In this document: positions 36,595-49,050 of the stretch, piece after piece
Numbering within the stretch: the first letter of the stretch is position 1
Layout of the letters: each line of letters starts with the position of its first letter
Origin: Imbricaverruca yamaguchii
Taxonomy: Eukaryota; Arthropoda; Thecostraca; Neoverrucidae
DNA length: 64,000 bases
Assembly: GCA_034440575.1 (NCBI GenBank)
Contig: JAOTOL010001638.1
Span: forward strand, 2,837,501 to 2,901,500
Direction: 5' to 3'
The notes under the pieces: generated by a model
Told to the model about the DNA's origin: nothing
What the model saw: only the letters and a program-made list of their open reading frames with translations
The model's database searches: none
Position numbers and translations under genes: made by a program

Positions 36595-37080
36595 CCGTCT
36601 CGGACATTTTCAACCGCCCGTCTTTTTTATTGGGGCAAGTTGACTTCCAACAACGTTTCTCGGTCTGCTCTACCCATTGAAAAAGGAAAATTAAAGAAAA
36701 CTTGAAGACTAAAAATTTTGAAATTTCAAAAAAATGCCTTTTTTTTGGGGGGGGAAATGATAGCATTGGTGGATTTCGCTGTCCTATTATCGTTCCAAAT
36801 AAACTTTTTCCTTCATATATCCCCAAAATGAACTCCCCAGAGTCAAAAACATAATGTAAGTCGTGAAAAGTCATTAAAATCTAGCCCCCTGGTGACGTTA
36901 CTTTTCGGGGAAATTGTTTTGGAGGGTGGATCCGGACCCTACTCGTCGAACGCTTTCCGATGACACCTCTTTCGTTTTCGTGCGATGCATAGTTTGGATT
37001 TTAGAGGAGGGTCTTCAACCGCCCCCCCCCCATCCCAAAACGGGGTGTGAGGATCTGACCGGAAAGACGGCGCGGGTTAA
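36595..37080. mobile_element. TTAA-flanked miniature element, family A, copy 3 (486 bp)
   Basis: It begins TTAACCCGTCCCGTCTCGG and ends GACGGCGCGGGTTAA. Its body aligns by eye to the right-hand part of copy 1 (shared phrases include AAGTTGACTTCCAA, AACGTTTCTCGG, TCTAGCCCCCTGGTGACGT and TCGTTTTCGTG). The roughly 350-bp left interior of copy 1 is missing, so it is an internal-deletion form. Confidence 0.88.
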
Positions 37081-37975
37081 TGGTGGCAATTAGTGTACAA
37101 AACTGATATTTCATTTGAAAGCCGGAGATCTGTCCAATGCTTAACAATAGATGTATTAGTCTGCTTAAGTCAATTTCTGACTTCGTTCAGGATTTTTGAC
37201 GTTGTGATAATTGTGATCATTTTGTTCAATGACGAATCTATAATGGGTCACGCGTCAATGTCAGCGCCTGATATAAGCTCCAGATAGTCCTAACTTACGT
37301 GACTAGGGGCATTGCCGGCTTATCTGTTATTTAAAACCTACGTGCCCATAAATCACGATGGTGATATTGGCAGGGACATCGTGGTGAAAAATATTCGCAT
37401 GTGAGTCAGTGACCTGACATCGATATGGTGAAATTGTGTGTATGACAGAAGTGATTTAAGGGTTCTCATGTTCAAGCCCTTTGCTAATATATTACCATTC
37501 CCTGACATTCGATTGCATCAGAGGTTACATTGGTCACATTGGCTCAGCAACCAGCATATGATCGGAAGCTTGAGGTGTGCATTATACAAGGTATTATATA
37601 TAGGCGTCTCTTGCGATCACTGTTTTGGAGAAAACATCGAAGCCATCAATGTGGTATGGCAACTCACACAGGTCACATTTGGGAAATGTGATGTTTTTTA
37701 TTACAATATCACGGCCTATCGTAGCCTTGTACGATTTCGACATAGTGCGGCCTTTTAGTGCAGTTGCAGTGACGTCTGTTGGCACCTGGACGAGACGGGA
37801 TCTCCCCTCGTCATATTACCATTATATGACGTTTTCGGGGTTTTTGGCAACCGTCGCAGACACCCACGTCCCTGAACGGGAAGGCACTGCACTACTTGGG
37901 AAGTAAGACTTCATGTGGTGCTCGTCGACATCGCGCATCTAACTTTTTGTTTGGTGCACATTAGTTTTGCACAAC

Positions 37976-38007
<32 letters not shown>

Positions 38008-38395
38008 CCAGCCTGCCACCGCGTGGTGATGTCGGCTGTTTCTGGGGGGGGGCGTTTGCGGTGTCAGTATTTTGTGTTGTTGTTTGTTGGGGGTGAAATG
38101 GTATGAGGAGTAATGTGGTGGGGATCAGAGGAAGCGAAGAGGATTATAGTTGCCTTGTAGAGGCGAGTTGTGAGAGAGTTGAGACGACTTGAAGAATGGC
38201 GCGTAGACGGAGGAGAAGTTGAGACGTCTTGCAGGCAGATGAGGTAGTAGTCGAAGCTGAGCTCGTGCAGGAGAATAGAGTTTGCCGGTCCGGTCGGTGC
38301 CATGGGGCGGGGTGTAGTTGGAGGGTTGGGGTCGGGTCATCGCCAGTATTGATTTTAAAATGCAAGAACATTAGTAGTTAGTAAATATCACGTGG
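37081..38395. other. Non-coding stretch beside the LINE 3' end
   Basis: It includes a short (GT)n at about 37977-38002. Minus-strand frames at 38064-38371 may be 3' untranslated sequence of the adjacent LINE, but I cannot place that element's 3' end exactly. Confidence 0.4.
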
Positions 38396-38549
38396 GGTTA
38401 GTTTTTTGTTTCTTTTTCTTCTTTTTTTTTATTGATTTTCTGTTTTTCTCTTTTAAACATATCTTTTCTTTTTTTTTTTCCCTTTTTGTTGATTTTTTGT
38501 TTTCTTTTTTTTACATCTTTCCTTCTTTTTTTCTTTTTTCTCATTTTTT

Positions 38550-39698
38550 TCATAGTTCGTGGATCAGGCGTGTGATAGAAAGAAAGTGGAAGAGGTGCTC
38601 GTGTAATGTTGGATGGTCATCGTTGAGAAGTATCGTGATGTTTAGTGGGATGTTGTTCATGTTGGAGTAATTTGTGATGGGTTGTCTTTCTGTGTTGTAT
38701 TTGGTGCAGTGTATGAGTATGTGTTTAATTTTGAGTGTTCGTTGACATATTGTGCATTGTGGTCGTGGGAGTTGTCGTAAGAGGTAGGAGTGCGTGAGTG
38801 CAGTGTGTCCGATACGTAAGCGTGTTAGTGTGCGCTCTTTTTGTCTTGTGTTTTGGTTGATGGTGTGCCAGAGTTCGTGTTTTGGGTGTATTTCGTGTAG
38901 TTGCGTGATTGTTGTATCCCATGTTTGTTGAATGTCTTTGTTGATTGCCTGGCGTATTGTGGGGTAGTAGTCTGTGAAAGTGGGCAGGGTGTGGTTTGCT
39001 GTAGTGTTGTGGCTATGTTGGCTTCGGTGTCTGCGTGTTCGTTACCGTGTATATTTGTGTGACTTGGGATCCAGAGTAGTGTTGGCCGTTGTGGTAGAGT
39101 GAGTTGTTTGTGGATGTGCAGTATTTTGAGTATGAGGGGGTGTTTGTATTTCGTGTGGGCTGTCATGCTCTGTAGTGCTGATTTTGCGTCTGTGGCTATG
39201 ATGTTGTGTTCAATTTTGATGTTGTAAATGGTGCAGTATGCCGAGAAGATTGCGAATAATTATGTTGTGCATGTGGATGCTGTGTCATGCAGACGGGCAC
39301 GAAGGATGCAGCACTGGGTTGCGTTGGGGTATAGCACCGCCGCTGTGCCCGTCTGCTGTGTGTGTGATGTTGACCCGTCCGTGTAGATGATGTTGTGGTT
39401 TGGATGTTGAGCTTTGAAGTGAAGGAATAGTTGGTGTATTTCTGCGTCTGTGTAGGTGTGCTTTGGCTTGTTTATCAGGTGTGTTGTGGGTGATTGGTGT
39501 TTCCACCATGCAGTGGGTGGTGCGAGTGCCTTTGCTGTGGGGTGTGTGATGTGTAACTATTTGCGTGTTGGTGGATGCGACAGGCTATTGTAGTTTTCAG
39601 TCGTGTTGCGTTCATGAGTTGGTGTTTGCGTTTGTTGTGGAGTTTTAATGGTTGGGTGCATGAGTGTTGTGCGATGAGTTGCGTTTTGTAATGATATC
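38550..39698 (-). pseudogene. LINE RNase H and C-terminal domain
   Basis: The RNase H domain is recognised from IIYTDGST (first Asp, codon at 39379-39377), IATDAKSAL (Asp) and WIPSHTNIHGNEHADTEAN (final Asp). The position where relatives carry the catalytic Glu (in the pattern T-x-E-LFAIFSA) is a TAA stop at 39262-39260. At least one frame change lies downstream, near 38830-38900, before the region encoding RIGHTALTHSYLLRQLPRP and the zinc-knuckle-like motif. The part nearest the TTAA element reads LRYHYKTQLIAQHSC and is continuous in frame with the RT side once the insertion is ignored. Confidence 0.82.
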
Positions 39699-40707
39699 TT
39701 AACCCCCGCACGTCCGGGGGGGGCAGATGTCTGCCCCCCTCCGGTTTTTCCTCATTTTCCTCCAAACTAATAGGGTCAGCAAGGCCAAACCTCGCACAAC
39801 TGTTCATTGGTCTTTTCTACATATCGTCATAATTTTTAATCCTGGGTCATCTCAGGTCAGGTCACCAGGTCAGGCGAAGTGACCCAACTACACTCGGAGT
39901 TATAGGTGGCATAACTTCCACAATAATTGGGCGATTGATTTCAAACTTATAGTATGTCATCATCTCATCAGGGACCATAATATGTATATCGGACTTTTTT
40001 CGTAGTATTGACCTTAGGTCAGGCCGCTGCCATGGCTTCCCCATTATAAGGCTATGGTAAAATATACAAATGTTTCCTAGTTACACATTTGCGCTCGGAA
40101 TGATCTCACAACGGTTGTGGCATGTAGATGGAAGCTATGCTCAATGTTACCGCTGACATTTTTGCTCAGTGACCTCACCAAGGTCTCTGAGGTCACCTGA
40201 GATCACTACACATTTCCGCGCATTACGTCGCACTGCATTGAGCTAGAAGGCGGAAATTACCGTCATTGTGCTTGTATCGCCAAGACGTGTCGATTGATAC
40301 CTTACATGGCCTCCCTAGGCCTTGACCTGAGGTCATGAATTCATGACCTTGACCTAAGTTTCGGTTGACCTGACCTTAAATTACACCGCCTATTGCCGGT
40401 AGCGCATTTCAAGGACTGTCGAATAGCGTTCGCCATTTGTTTCTATCTGTTACACGTCCTGAGATATGTGTCAATATCCTAGTCCCACCCGATCTGGTCA
40501 AATTTGACCTAAGATGCCCCAGTGACCTGAATATTGACCTGGGCGAAAAATGACCGAAACACTTTCGATAGAACCCGTCACCAGCTATCCGACGCCCTTT
40601 TCCGTTTGTCGCTAGCTAGCATAGTTCCAGAGATCTTAGGGGGGGCAGACATCTGCCCCCCCCGGACATGCGAAGTTGGCGCGGACCACCGGACGTGCGA
40701 GTGTTAA
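39699..40707. mobile_element. TTAA-flanked miniature element, family B (1,009 bp), inserted in the LINE
   Basis: It begins TTAACCCCCGCACGTCCGG and ends CCGGACGTGCGAGTGTTAA; the inverted ends agree at about 17 of 19 bases and TTAA is present on both sides. Subterminal perfect palindromes flank the body: GGGGGGCAGA with its reverse complement at 39718-39739 and GGGGGGGCAGA with its reverse complement at 40639-40662. The body has about 15 AGGTCA/TGACCT hexamers and no coding capacity. TTAA plus CC ends suggest piggyBac-type mobilisation. Confidence 0.9.
40330..40349. repeat. 20-bp perfect palindrome of AGGTCA half-sites
   Basis: AGGTCA and its reverse complement TGACCT flank TGAATTCA, making a perfect 20-bp palindrome. 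TGACCTGAGGTCA (an everted pair, 1-bp spacer) overlaps its left side. It resembles paired nuclear-receptor half-sites, but function is unproven. Confidence 0.75.
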
Positions 40708-42134
40708 TAGTGTTTCTGTGCATCTGTGCTTCAGTTCTGGTATGTGGTTATATATGTGAAGAGCGAAAGAAGGCGAAGTTGTGTACGCTCCTGTGGCTTT
40801 TTGTAAAGATTGGCGTTATAGGGAATCTATAATTTTGAGGCTTGATTTATTCGCATTTTCGAAGAGTGGGGATCCGTATTCCAAAATTGGCTGAATGATT
40901 GATTTGTAAAGAGCTAAGAGTGTGTTTCTGTCGGATCCCCAGTTTGTTCCGGATGGTGCTCAAAGGATGTGTATTCTTTTTGATGCGCGTTTTTGGATGT
41001 CTAAGATATGTGGACGGAAAGTGAGTTTTGGGTCTAAAGTGACGTCTATATTTTTTTTTGTGGTGACGAATGGTATGGGAGTGTGGTCTATTTTTAGTGG
41101 TGGTAAGTCTGTGTATTTGTGGTAGCCGAAAATCATGCATTTTGATTTGTGTGGTGCAATGTGTAGGTTTAGGGTGGAGAGTTTGCTATGTAGTTGTATT
41201 AATGTGCTTTGTAGTATTCCTAGTGCGTTTTGTAGTGTTTCATGTGATGTCCATATAACTATATCGTCAGCATATATTGCAATTTTGGCCGGAAGGTTGT
41301 CTGGGATAACTAAATTTAGACCTAAAATAAAGAGTAGCGGGCTAAGTACGGATCCTTGCATCAGTCCTGTTGTGGCGAATTTTGTGTCTGACATGTGGGA
41401 TCCAATTTTGATTTGAAATGAGCGATTTAGAAGATAGAAGTGAAGGTAGTGTTGTAGTCTGCCCTGTATATCTAAGTTGTGTAGGTGTTGTAGTAGTGCT
41501 GTTATGTTGATGGTGTCGTAAGCTTGTGTGAGGTCCAGGAGGATGGCGACAGTGGAGCGTTTCCCTGCCGCCGCTTCCTGGATGTGTGTGACAAGGTAAG
41601 TGAGGTTATCTAGGCATGAGTGATTAGGAAGAAAACCCGATTGAATGGGAGAGATTAGTTTTTGTGTTCGGATGATATAGAGAAGGCGTTTTTTGACAAG
41701 ACGTTCGAATAGTTTGTGAAAGCAGCTGGTGAGGGCGATAGGCCGATAGGAAGTGCAGAGAGTTGAGTCCGTGTTTGGCTTGGGTATAGGTATGAGAGAA
41801 GCGTGTAACCATGATTGTGGGTATGTATGTGTGGTCCATGCGGTGTTGTAAGTGTCGAGCAGTGTTTGGAGTGCTGAGATTGGTAAGTGTTCGAAAAAGG
41901 CATAGTGAATGTTGTCTGGTCCTACACTTGTGTTTCCTGTCTGTGTGATTGCTAATTGTAATTCTGTAAGTGTAAATCTGGTGGTGTATAGGTGTGGGCG
42001 TGCGTGTCTGAATGGAGGTGGGGGTGTTCGTGGAAGTGTAGACGATCTGAGATGGTAGTGGTGTGCGAAAATGTTTGCTATTGTTTGTGTGTCTGTGAGC
42101 GTGTTGTTGTTGTGTCTAAGTGTGATTGCTTTTG
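40708..42134 (-). pseudogene. LINE reverse transcriptase domain
   Basis: One continuous frame carries canonical motifs: GPDNIHYAFFEHLP (about 41930), TSYRPIALTSCFHKLFERLV (about 41750-41690), LLDLTQAYDT (about 41530), GLMQGSVLSPLLF (about 41360), YADDIVIW (about 41270, the catalytic Asp pair) and ALYKSIIQPILEYGSPLF (about 40910). Only two in-frame stops were found, TGA at 40959-40957 and TAA at 40818-40816, both after the catalytic core. Upstream of about 42134 the similarity ends abruptly at unrelated repeated sequence, so the 5' half with the endonuclease is missing. Confidence 0.87.
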
Positions 42135-42255
42135 CACAACCGAGGGGAAGTTATAATATTGTCCGTTGATACTATGTTGCCGCGCAAGTAACGAAAATAA
42201 TTAATTTAAAACATCCTTGGGGAACTTATAATATCCTCAGTTTATACTATACAGT
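42135..42255. repeat. Two-copy direct repeat abutting the LINE truncation
   Basis: CCGAGGGGAAGTTATAATAT followed by GTCCGTTGATACTAT (from about 42140) recurs as CCTTGGGGAACTTATAATAT followed by CCTCAGTTTATACTAT about 70 bp later. The repeat begins where LINE similarity stops. Confidence 0.6.
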
Positions 42256-43274
42256 AACCACACTTGAAAGACAAGACATTCAAAAGTAATGAAAGGCAAC
42301 GCAGGTTTAGATGAGACTGTCATCTGAAGTGCACTACATCATCAATAAATATACATGACTTAAAATAATGAGATTGAACCCCGTCCAGGCTCCGACCGAA
42401 TCAGCAAAGCGTAGCACACGGGCTGTGGAGCAATCAACCAGACCATTCTCCAGTGATGCTAAAGGTCACGTCACAGAGATGGCAGCCAGTTGAGTTCTCA
42501 GTAAATTAAATGGAATGACCGGCCTTTTCACTTGAAATTCCACTTATGATCATATTGGGTTCAACAAAAGCACGCGTTTCAGACATCTAGAACGGCGGCA
42601 TTCGGTCCCAGTTATATTCAGCAAAAAAGACACACAACTTGTTCTATTTTACTGCACTTCGTACTTTTATGGACAATATATTCCTCTTGTGGCACTGTTC
42701 GTCATTAGCATTCGGTGTTGATGGATATTTATTTTCTTCAATTTGGCGCGACTGTGATATAACGCAACGAATGAGAATATAGACGGACGACTAGACAAGT
42801 AAAAAACATGGTTTCCAAGGCCGTCTACTGCAGGTCTACACAACATGTAGAACTTAGTGATGTCCGAGGTTCTCTGTTTCAGTTCCGCGAACGATCTTCC
42901 TATCGTCTCTTGAGCATCCACATTGCATCCACATTCCATTCGGCACCAACTTACAACAAACAAGAAGTGTTGCCATAGCAACTCAATGGAACTGACAAAC
43001 CTGCTCGCTGGCTTAATTGCTCTTGCACATTATACACTTAAAAGTAATCTTCATTTCAAGACGAGAGTGCAGATTTTAAGTCACTGAGAAACTACCGAAC
43101 GGCAAATTATTACTTCGTTAAGGAGTTGTGGGTGCGATATATACCTTGTTGACTCGTACCGCCGTATCCATATACCACCAGCCGTCTTGATATAGACAAT
43201 TTGAGAAGCATTTGCAGCACAGATGAAAGCAGCAGACAAACCAGCGGTTCATTTGCTTTCATATTTTTCATATC
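42256..43274. other. Non-coding stretch, nothing recognised
   Basis: Frames are at most 104 codons. No element ends were found. Confidence 0.4.
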
Positions 43275-44130
43275 TGAACCCTCGCCCGTATAGGGGGGGG
43301 GGGGTGCAAACCCCCCTAAGGTTTGTTGAGTATTCCTTCCAAACCGATAAACGGATCGCTCTTATATTTTCAGTACCCACTGGGGCAACCCATTGACAAC
43401 TTTTGGTGATTTTTGGAGGTCATGTCAGGTCACGGAGTTATGAGGTCATGAAGGGGAGCATCTCCGACCAGTTCTCAACAAATACGTGATTATCGCACGT
43501 ATTTTTTACGTACATAGCGTAATTATGGGCATATAATGAAAAATACAGATGCCCAGATGGGTTCCCATTGCAAAAATAATGTTCCAAGAATCGGTGACCT
43601 CGGCTGACCCCGTTTGACCTCGTTTGACCTTTCGACTTTTTTTTTGCTGACCTACGCTACCTTTAAGTACTGAATTCGAATTCAGCGTCCATTTTTACCC
43701 TAGGGAACTTTAAACTTCGAAATTGGAACCACTTCTCAAAAGTTGGATATTTGGGGCAACGAATTTTACCTCATTTGGTGCATGACATATTGGTCCGATA
43801 ACATCGTGTGACATGTCGTTATGTTCGCAAGGTCCCAATAAACATGTTTATGGCCATTGCGTGCATATTTAGGCACTAGTTTCGATATAGCTGACGATTT
43901 TCTTAGGAAAAAACAAACAAAAGCATCAATTTTAGATTTTGACCTGATCTGGGAGATTAACAATTGAACTTGGAAGGTTATACTGAATTCCAATCGCGAG
44001 ATCTCGGCAAGATCTATAACTTTGGTTTTTGGTTCGTTTTCGTAACATGCACGGTTACGAATCGCCAGGGGGTCGTACCCCCTCCTATACGACCGAAGGT
44101 GGTCAAATGCCGAATTCTGGCGAGGGTTAA
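43275..44130. mobile_element. TTAA-type miniature element, family C (856 bp)
   Basis: The left end is TGAACCCTCGCCCGTATAGG (first TTAA mutated to TGAA) and the right end reversed is TTAACCCTCGCCAGAATTCG. The first 12 bases agree except for that one change. G-run palindromes lie near both ends (43293-43318 and GGGGG-TCGTA-CCCCC at 44068-44082), as in family B. About eight AGGTCA/TGACCT hexamers are present (for example near 43418-43450 and 43600-43650). There is no coding capacity. Confidence 0.75.
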
Positions 44131-47100
44131 ATCCAATGGCCGGTCATGTGCATACTGAACTACTGAAGTGACTACTGAAAGTCATTTGCCAGAGCCTACA
44201 GATTGAGATATGCTGCGCTGCTGACAGGCATCGAGCAGCGGGAGAGAACTGAAAATAAATTTCACGTTGCATTTTGCGCACTTGGAAGCCAGTGATAAGT
44301 GTGTGAGTTTGACTTAAGTAAACAAGTATTCCCGCATCCACAATTATTTAGGCCTTAAAGCTGCTCGGCGAGCATATCCATATTTGAATTCAATTGGAAA
44401 TCTAAGACAGTTCGTCGGGAACAAATATTGTAATTACCACAGACTTTCCGTCTTGTCGGTTTTATAAATCTATCATTTTTCTTTGAAAAACAGATGGTGC
44501 ATTACAATTGCATCCAACAAGAAATCCATTTTTAGATAGGTAGCTAACTTTATCACCAAGACATCAAAGTATTACGGAGAATAGATAGCACGTACCGCAT
44601 TGCATTACCGTTAAAAGAAGGCTACAGCGACATTAGGTGGAGATCGTTAATGATCAACTATATCAGTGGCCATGTCCATGTGGAATGTGGAAATGTGGCA
44701 ACTCTCAGTTATTACCATGCGGCGTTCCAAAATACAAAATATCACAACTGATTCAATCTCCCAACAAATAACAATTTTTTTCGAGGGTAATAATGATCTC
44801 CTAAATGCTTGAGATTATTGCTGCAATTCCTGATTAATGATTATGCCCACACCATTTCGCTAATCATAGGTTTTCGAAATATTGGTTGCCAAGCAACCAT
44901 CAGCAACAATTAGGTCGTATCGCAATCGCTGGGTAGTGATGATTTGCCCGCTCTACCTGTTACGCTGCTGATAACATTGAAAAGAAGATTCAGTTGCATG
45001 TAAGTATCAGAATGCATGTTCAACTATATGCAACAATACACAGACACCCAAGGTTTAAGACTAAGTAAGGTGCTCAACAGCCACGTGCTATAATGATCGA
45101 TAGCGGTGGACCATATTTCTGAAATTTAAGAAAAATGATTGAAATTTCAATAAGATAACGTTTCCGTGAACCGAACAACAGAGCAACATAGTGAACAGCA
45201 TAGCAAGCCACGTCCAATGACGCTCATTTGATGAAAATTGAGGCGAATGCAACCGACTCTCGCGTTCCATCGATATCGCTTCAATATCGTCATCTAATAA
45301 CTCAGCTAACCTTTGAACTAGAAGTTCGAGCTTGACATGCAACGATTTGAAATGTTGCACGATGGTTCACCACAGGCTATTGCTTGATACCAGATTTGGG
45401 CAGGTTTGGGTGAGAAGAAATGGAGACGACCGAAGAAACCGGTTTGCGTTGAACCTTGACCGTTAAAGTGGTAATGTAAGACCTATGTAGTTGTTTCCAT
45501 CGTGCTCAGTACATGCAGACGCATTTGTGGTAATTAGCCGGTTTTACAGCGGAAATTTGCTCCCAAGTCACGTGGTCTAAGGAACAGGATAGAGGATAGA
45601 TAGAATCTACAGATTCTAATATAGAATAACAGATAGATATAATCTAATTCTCACATCAGTTTTAATAAAGAAATTTGTGTTCCTATTGACACTGCTGAAT
45701 GTAAGTAGAAATAAACTTACGAACATTAGCAAATAGCAACGTGCTTTCTGATTTCCGTGGAGAATGCACAGAACTGTACGGAATACAGCAGCCAACGAAT
45801 GACTGCCAGATGACGAATTGGCGCTGTGGTAAATTAGCGGAGGATGACGTTATAAGCCAACATCCCGAGCAATGGTGGAGAAAATGATAATAAAAGTACA
45901 CTTACCCGATGTCAGCATAGTTTATGAATCCATACCTGACACGCCTGACATGCTCACATGCACAACTAATACATATATTCACAACACACCCCCATTAGTA
46001 GGACGTTGTTGCACCGACTAATATGTTACTTGCCGTCTATTAAGATATGGGTTTCGGAACGTAAAATGGTTTAGGGAAAATTATCCAAAACAATACGTCT
46101 AAAATCGTTTTATTTTCATCATTAAGAAACTTTCTTTTTCCATGTGAAAGCTGAGAAAATTCATCGAAACCAATCCCTATTAATATTAAAAGTTCCTCGA
46201 TGTACTTTTTTAGTTCATGTCTGGAATGTTTATTTGAAGCAAGGATTGACCCGGAAAGATCAAAGGCGACTAGACGGGAGAGCAAATTGCCGCCGAAAAA
46301 CCGAATATTAATTCCGAGGATCATAAACCCGTCGCCGAATGCCGATGCCAATACAAATACGCTTCTGGCGAACTCGTCGCTGAATACGAATATGAATACG
46401 ACGTTAACTTGAATACGTACGTACGAATACGTGCGTGCTTAAGGCTGGCCATGACTTCACTCAATAGTCGAGGTGCCCAAGTACGCCCAGATTCACATTT
46501 GTTCAAGATATATCAATATATGAACAGGGGAATGTAACCTAAGACGTATAAAGCCTTGCGATAATGCAAATTTGTTGCCTAGCAGTGCACAATTTTCCAC
46601 CCAAGCGAAAACAAAAGATGGTCAAGGTTCATGTTATTCAAGAATTACCAGGAAGCATATACTTTTAACGTTTGTTGATTTGCCATTCGGATATTTAGTG
46701 ACGACAGGTTGGTTGGCTAGATCGGCTTTTAGTATTCTTGGCTATTTTTTCGCATATATTTTTCACTTTATTAATGATTAAGTATAATTTGGAGGCGATG
46801 ATACTCAGGTAGCTGAGGTTTGCGGGGAGACGGAAAAAATTGAGGGGGACAAATCACCACTTTTCACAAATTGTGGGGGTGGCATGTCCCCCCAATGATT
46901 AAATGGTTACACCCATGCTCCCATGTAGCCCCCACATACATGGTGCGAAAGTTCACCCGGGGGTCTCGGCCCAGCCACGTCCAATCGCTTTGCTTTACAA
47001 ACCGAAATTATTTATTGGCTGCTGAATTTCGCAATATAAGTTCTTCAGTTTGGTGAAAAGACATGGTTTTTAGTTTTTAGTTGTACCCATTTTTCACAAT

Positions 47101-49050
47101 GTTCTTCATGAAGTTAACTTTCGCTCATAGAAAGTGGTTTGCAGCGAGATATGCGATCATCAGATCTGAAACGCCAATTCAGCCAATTCAGAATCGCTAT
47201 ATTACGAGAGAGGGCAGACCCAAGCAAGCCTATACTCCATATACACATGGTAAAATTTATGAGTGATTCGGACTTGAAGAACATGGAGACAATTGACTTG
47301 AAGACTCGGACTTCAAGAGACAAACGAGTTTACACTGCTTAAACTGGTGCAAATTTTGGAGGTTGTCAAATGCATTGGAGGGGGTGGGGAGTTTTGGGTG
47401 AGGGGAGATATGTGACTGTAGTTTAGAGGTTTCCTAGTTTCACGCACTATGGTTCCTAAGGATAATGAAATGTCTTGTTTTTGCCTTTCTCGCTGCTATA
47501 ATGCGAACCAAAATAATACATGTGAGCTAAGATCAGTGGAGGTAGCGCTATCCGTCGGTGGTCTATCTAACTCTAGATGGCAATAAAATACTCGAATCCT
47601 AGAAGATATTTTTGGAGGTGGCAAAGTAGCTGCTAGTCACAAATTGGCTATTTTATTGATTAGGCTTCAATAAAACAGTGTAATAAATGAACCTACTCTG
47701 GTGATACGTCCACAAACGATTGCCAATTCCCGGATTGGTGCTGAATGACAATGGAAAATAGTGTGGTTTGAAATATGTGGACCTTCAATCTTCTGAGTTA
47801 TATTTTGTTATTCGACACAATTTATAAAAGAGTACCCTGTTTAGTCGCTGGAATAATTTTCCAGTTTCGCAGTTCATGCTTTGCAGACTTCTTGCATGTG
47901 TACTGAACTCACCTCTTGTTAGGTCAATTCAGTTTACCGGCATTTAATTCCAACGTTTTGCATTCACTTCAAACTTTCTAGATAGCTGCACTTCGACCGC
48001 ACTCCTTGACTTCAGGGGCACTCCGATGATCCTCAGGAACAACTTTTATGACATGTGTAAGTCGTCAGAACTCATTTGTTGTCAGTCCTCAGCTAGACCT
48101 CACTGTGTCTCGCGCTGTGCCGCAGTACAGTTCTTGGCGTGCCGCCTTCCCCCGTGTTGCCCTGTCCGTTCCGTGCCGTTCTGCTCTTCTCCGGCCCGTC
48201 AGTGTCCACCCACGCCCCTCTCATCTCATCAGTCCCACCCTGCACATCGTCCTCCCACCCTGCACCCAGAACCTCTCAGCCGTGCCCCATGTAGTGCTGA
48301 TGACCTTATGTTATGTTGACACTGGAAAAGATCCCAAGATGGTGTTTGTCTTGAGACGTAGACAGATATTTTGGTCGTTAAATTTGTATGTCATCTGCAT
48401 GCTTCTTGTGTCAGTAGTGGATCCATAATTGAATCCTTACTACTGCCACCTCTTCGTCCGTTGTAAATTATCATGAATTGCTCAGTGGTAAGTTAAACTA
48501 GCAAAACATATTGATGAAGCCTGCGACCAATGCACATTTAAATCGCCCCGAATTGGGTAATTCGTAATCCAGCATTATATATTGGTCCGCGAACGAAGAG
48601 TTCGATCTTCTGCACAAAATGGTGTATGGACTCCCACATGGCGGCCGAGAAAAGGTGTAAAGTTGGAAAATAATATTTTTGTCCGCAAGCTGTAAACCGA
48701 CCTGAATTTGGGGTCCTCTCAAATACCTCAGAACATTTCGTAGGCACTTACATGATGTATCAGTTGCGCATTGCCTCCATTTCACGTCCTAAAGAGCCAC
48801 ATTCTGGGGTCTCCGGCGGGCATCCCCATTCGATCGGATACTTTTGTAGATGTTAATAAATCGACATATTTATGCAATGCCGGCGTGTTAGGCCAACACA
48901 AATATAATCCACCGAAAATATGTGGATCATGTACGAAGCAAAATGTTATTTTTAGATCACAACATGGACGACTTAATTTACTATCCATATTCTTTGGAAG
49001 CCTGATATTTGAAGCTTCTGCGACCTGATGCAGCATGTTATGCATACGAC
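44131..49050. other. Non-coding stretch, nothing firmly recognised
   Basis: About 4.9 kb of AT-rich DNA with frames under about 127 codons. A C-rich part at 48115-48300 opens frames of 97-126 codons on plus with no recognisable product. A G/C-run pair near 46872-46900 (GGGGGTGGCATG then TCCCCCC) recalls the family B/C hairpins, but no TTAA ends were found. Confidence 0.4.

Larger units (their letters stand above)
38400..42134 (-). mobile_element. I-group LINE (RT plus RNase H), 5' truncated and split by a TTAA element
   Basis: On the minus strand the element runs from about 42134, where it is truncated, to a tail region near 38400. Order: reverse transcriptase (about 42000-40710), TTAA miniature element (40707-39699), linker and RNase H (39698-38930), then a zinc-knuckle-like motif CTICQRTLKIKHILIHC (about 38750-38700). 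The plus strand is T-rich at 38400-38555, that is, an A-rich minus-strand 3' region. RT plus RNase H plus a C-terminal zinc knuckle is the layout of the I group. The endonuclease end is missing. Confidence 0.85.

Noticed and set aside
48026..48428. C-rich open frames of 97-126 codons
   Set aside because: No recognisable product, two frames open at once, low-complexity Pro/Ser/His-rich translation.
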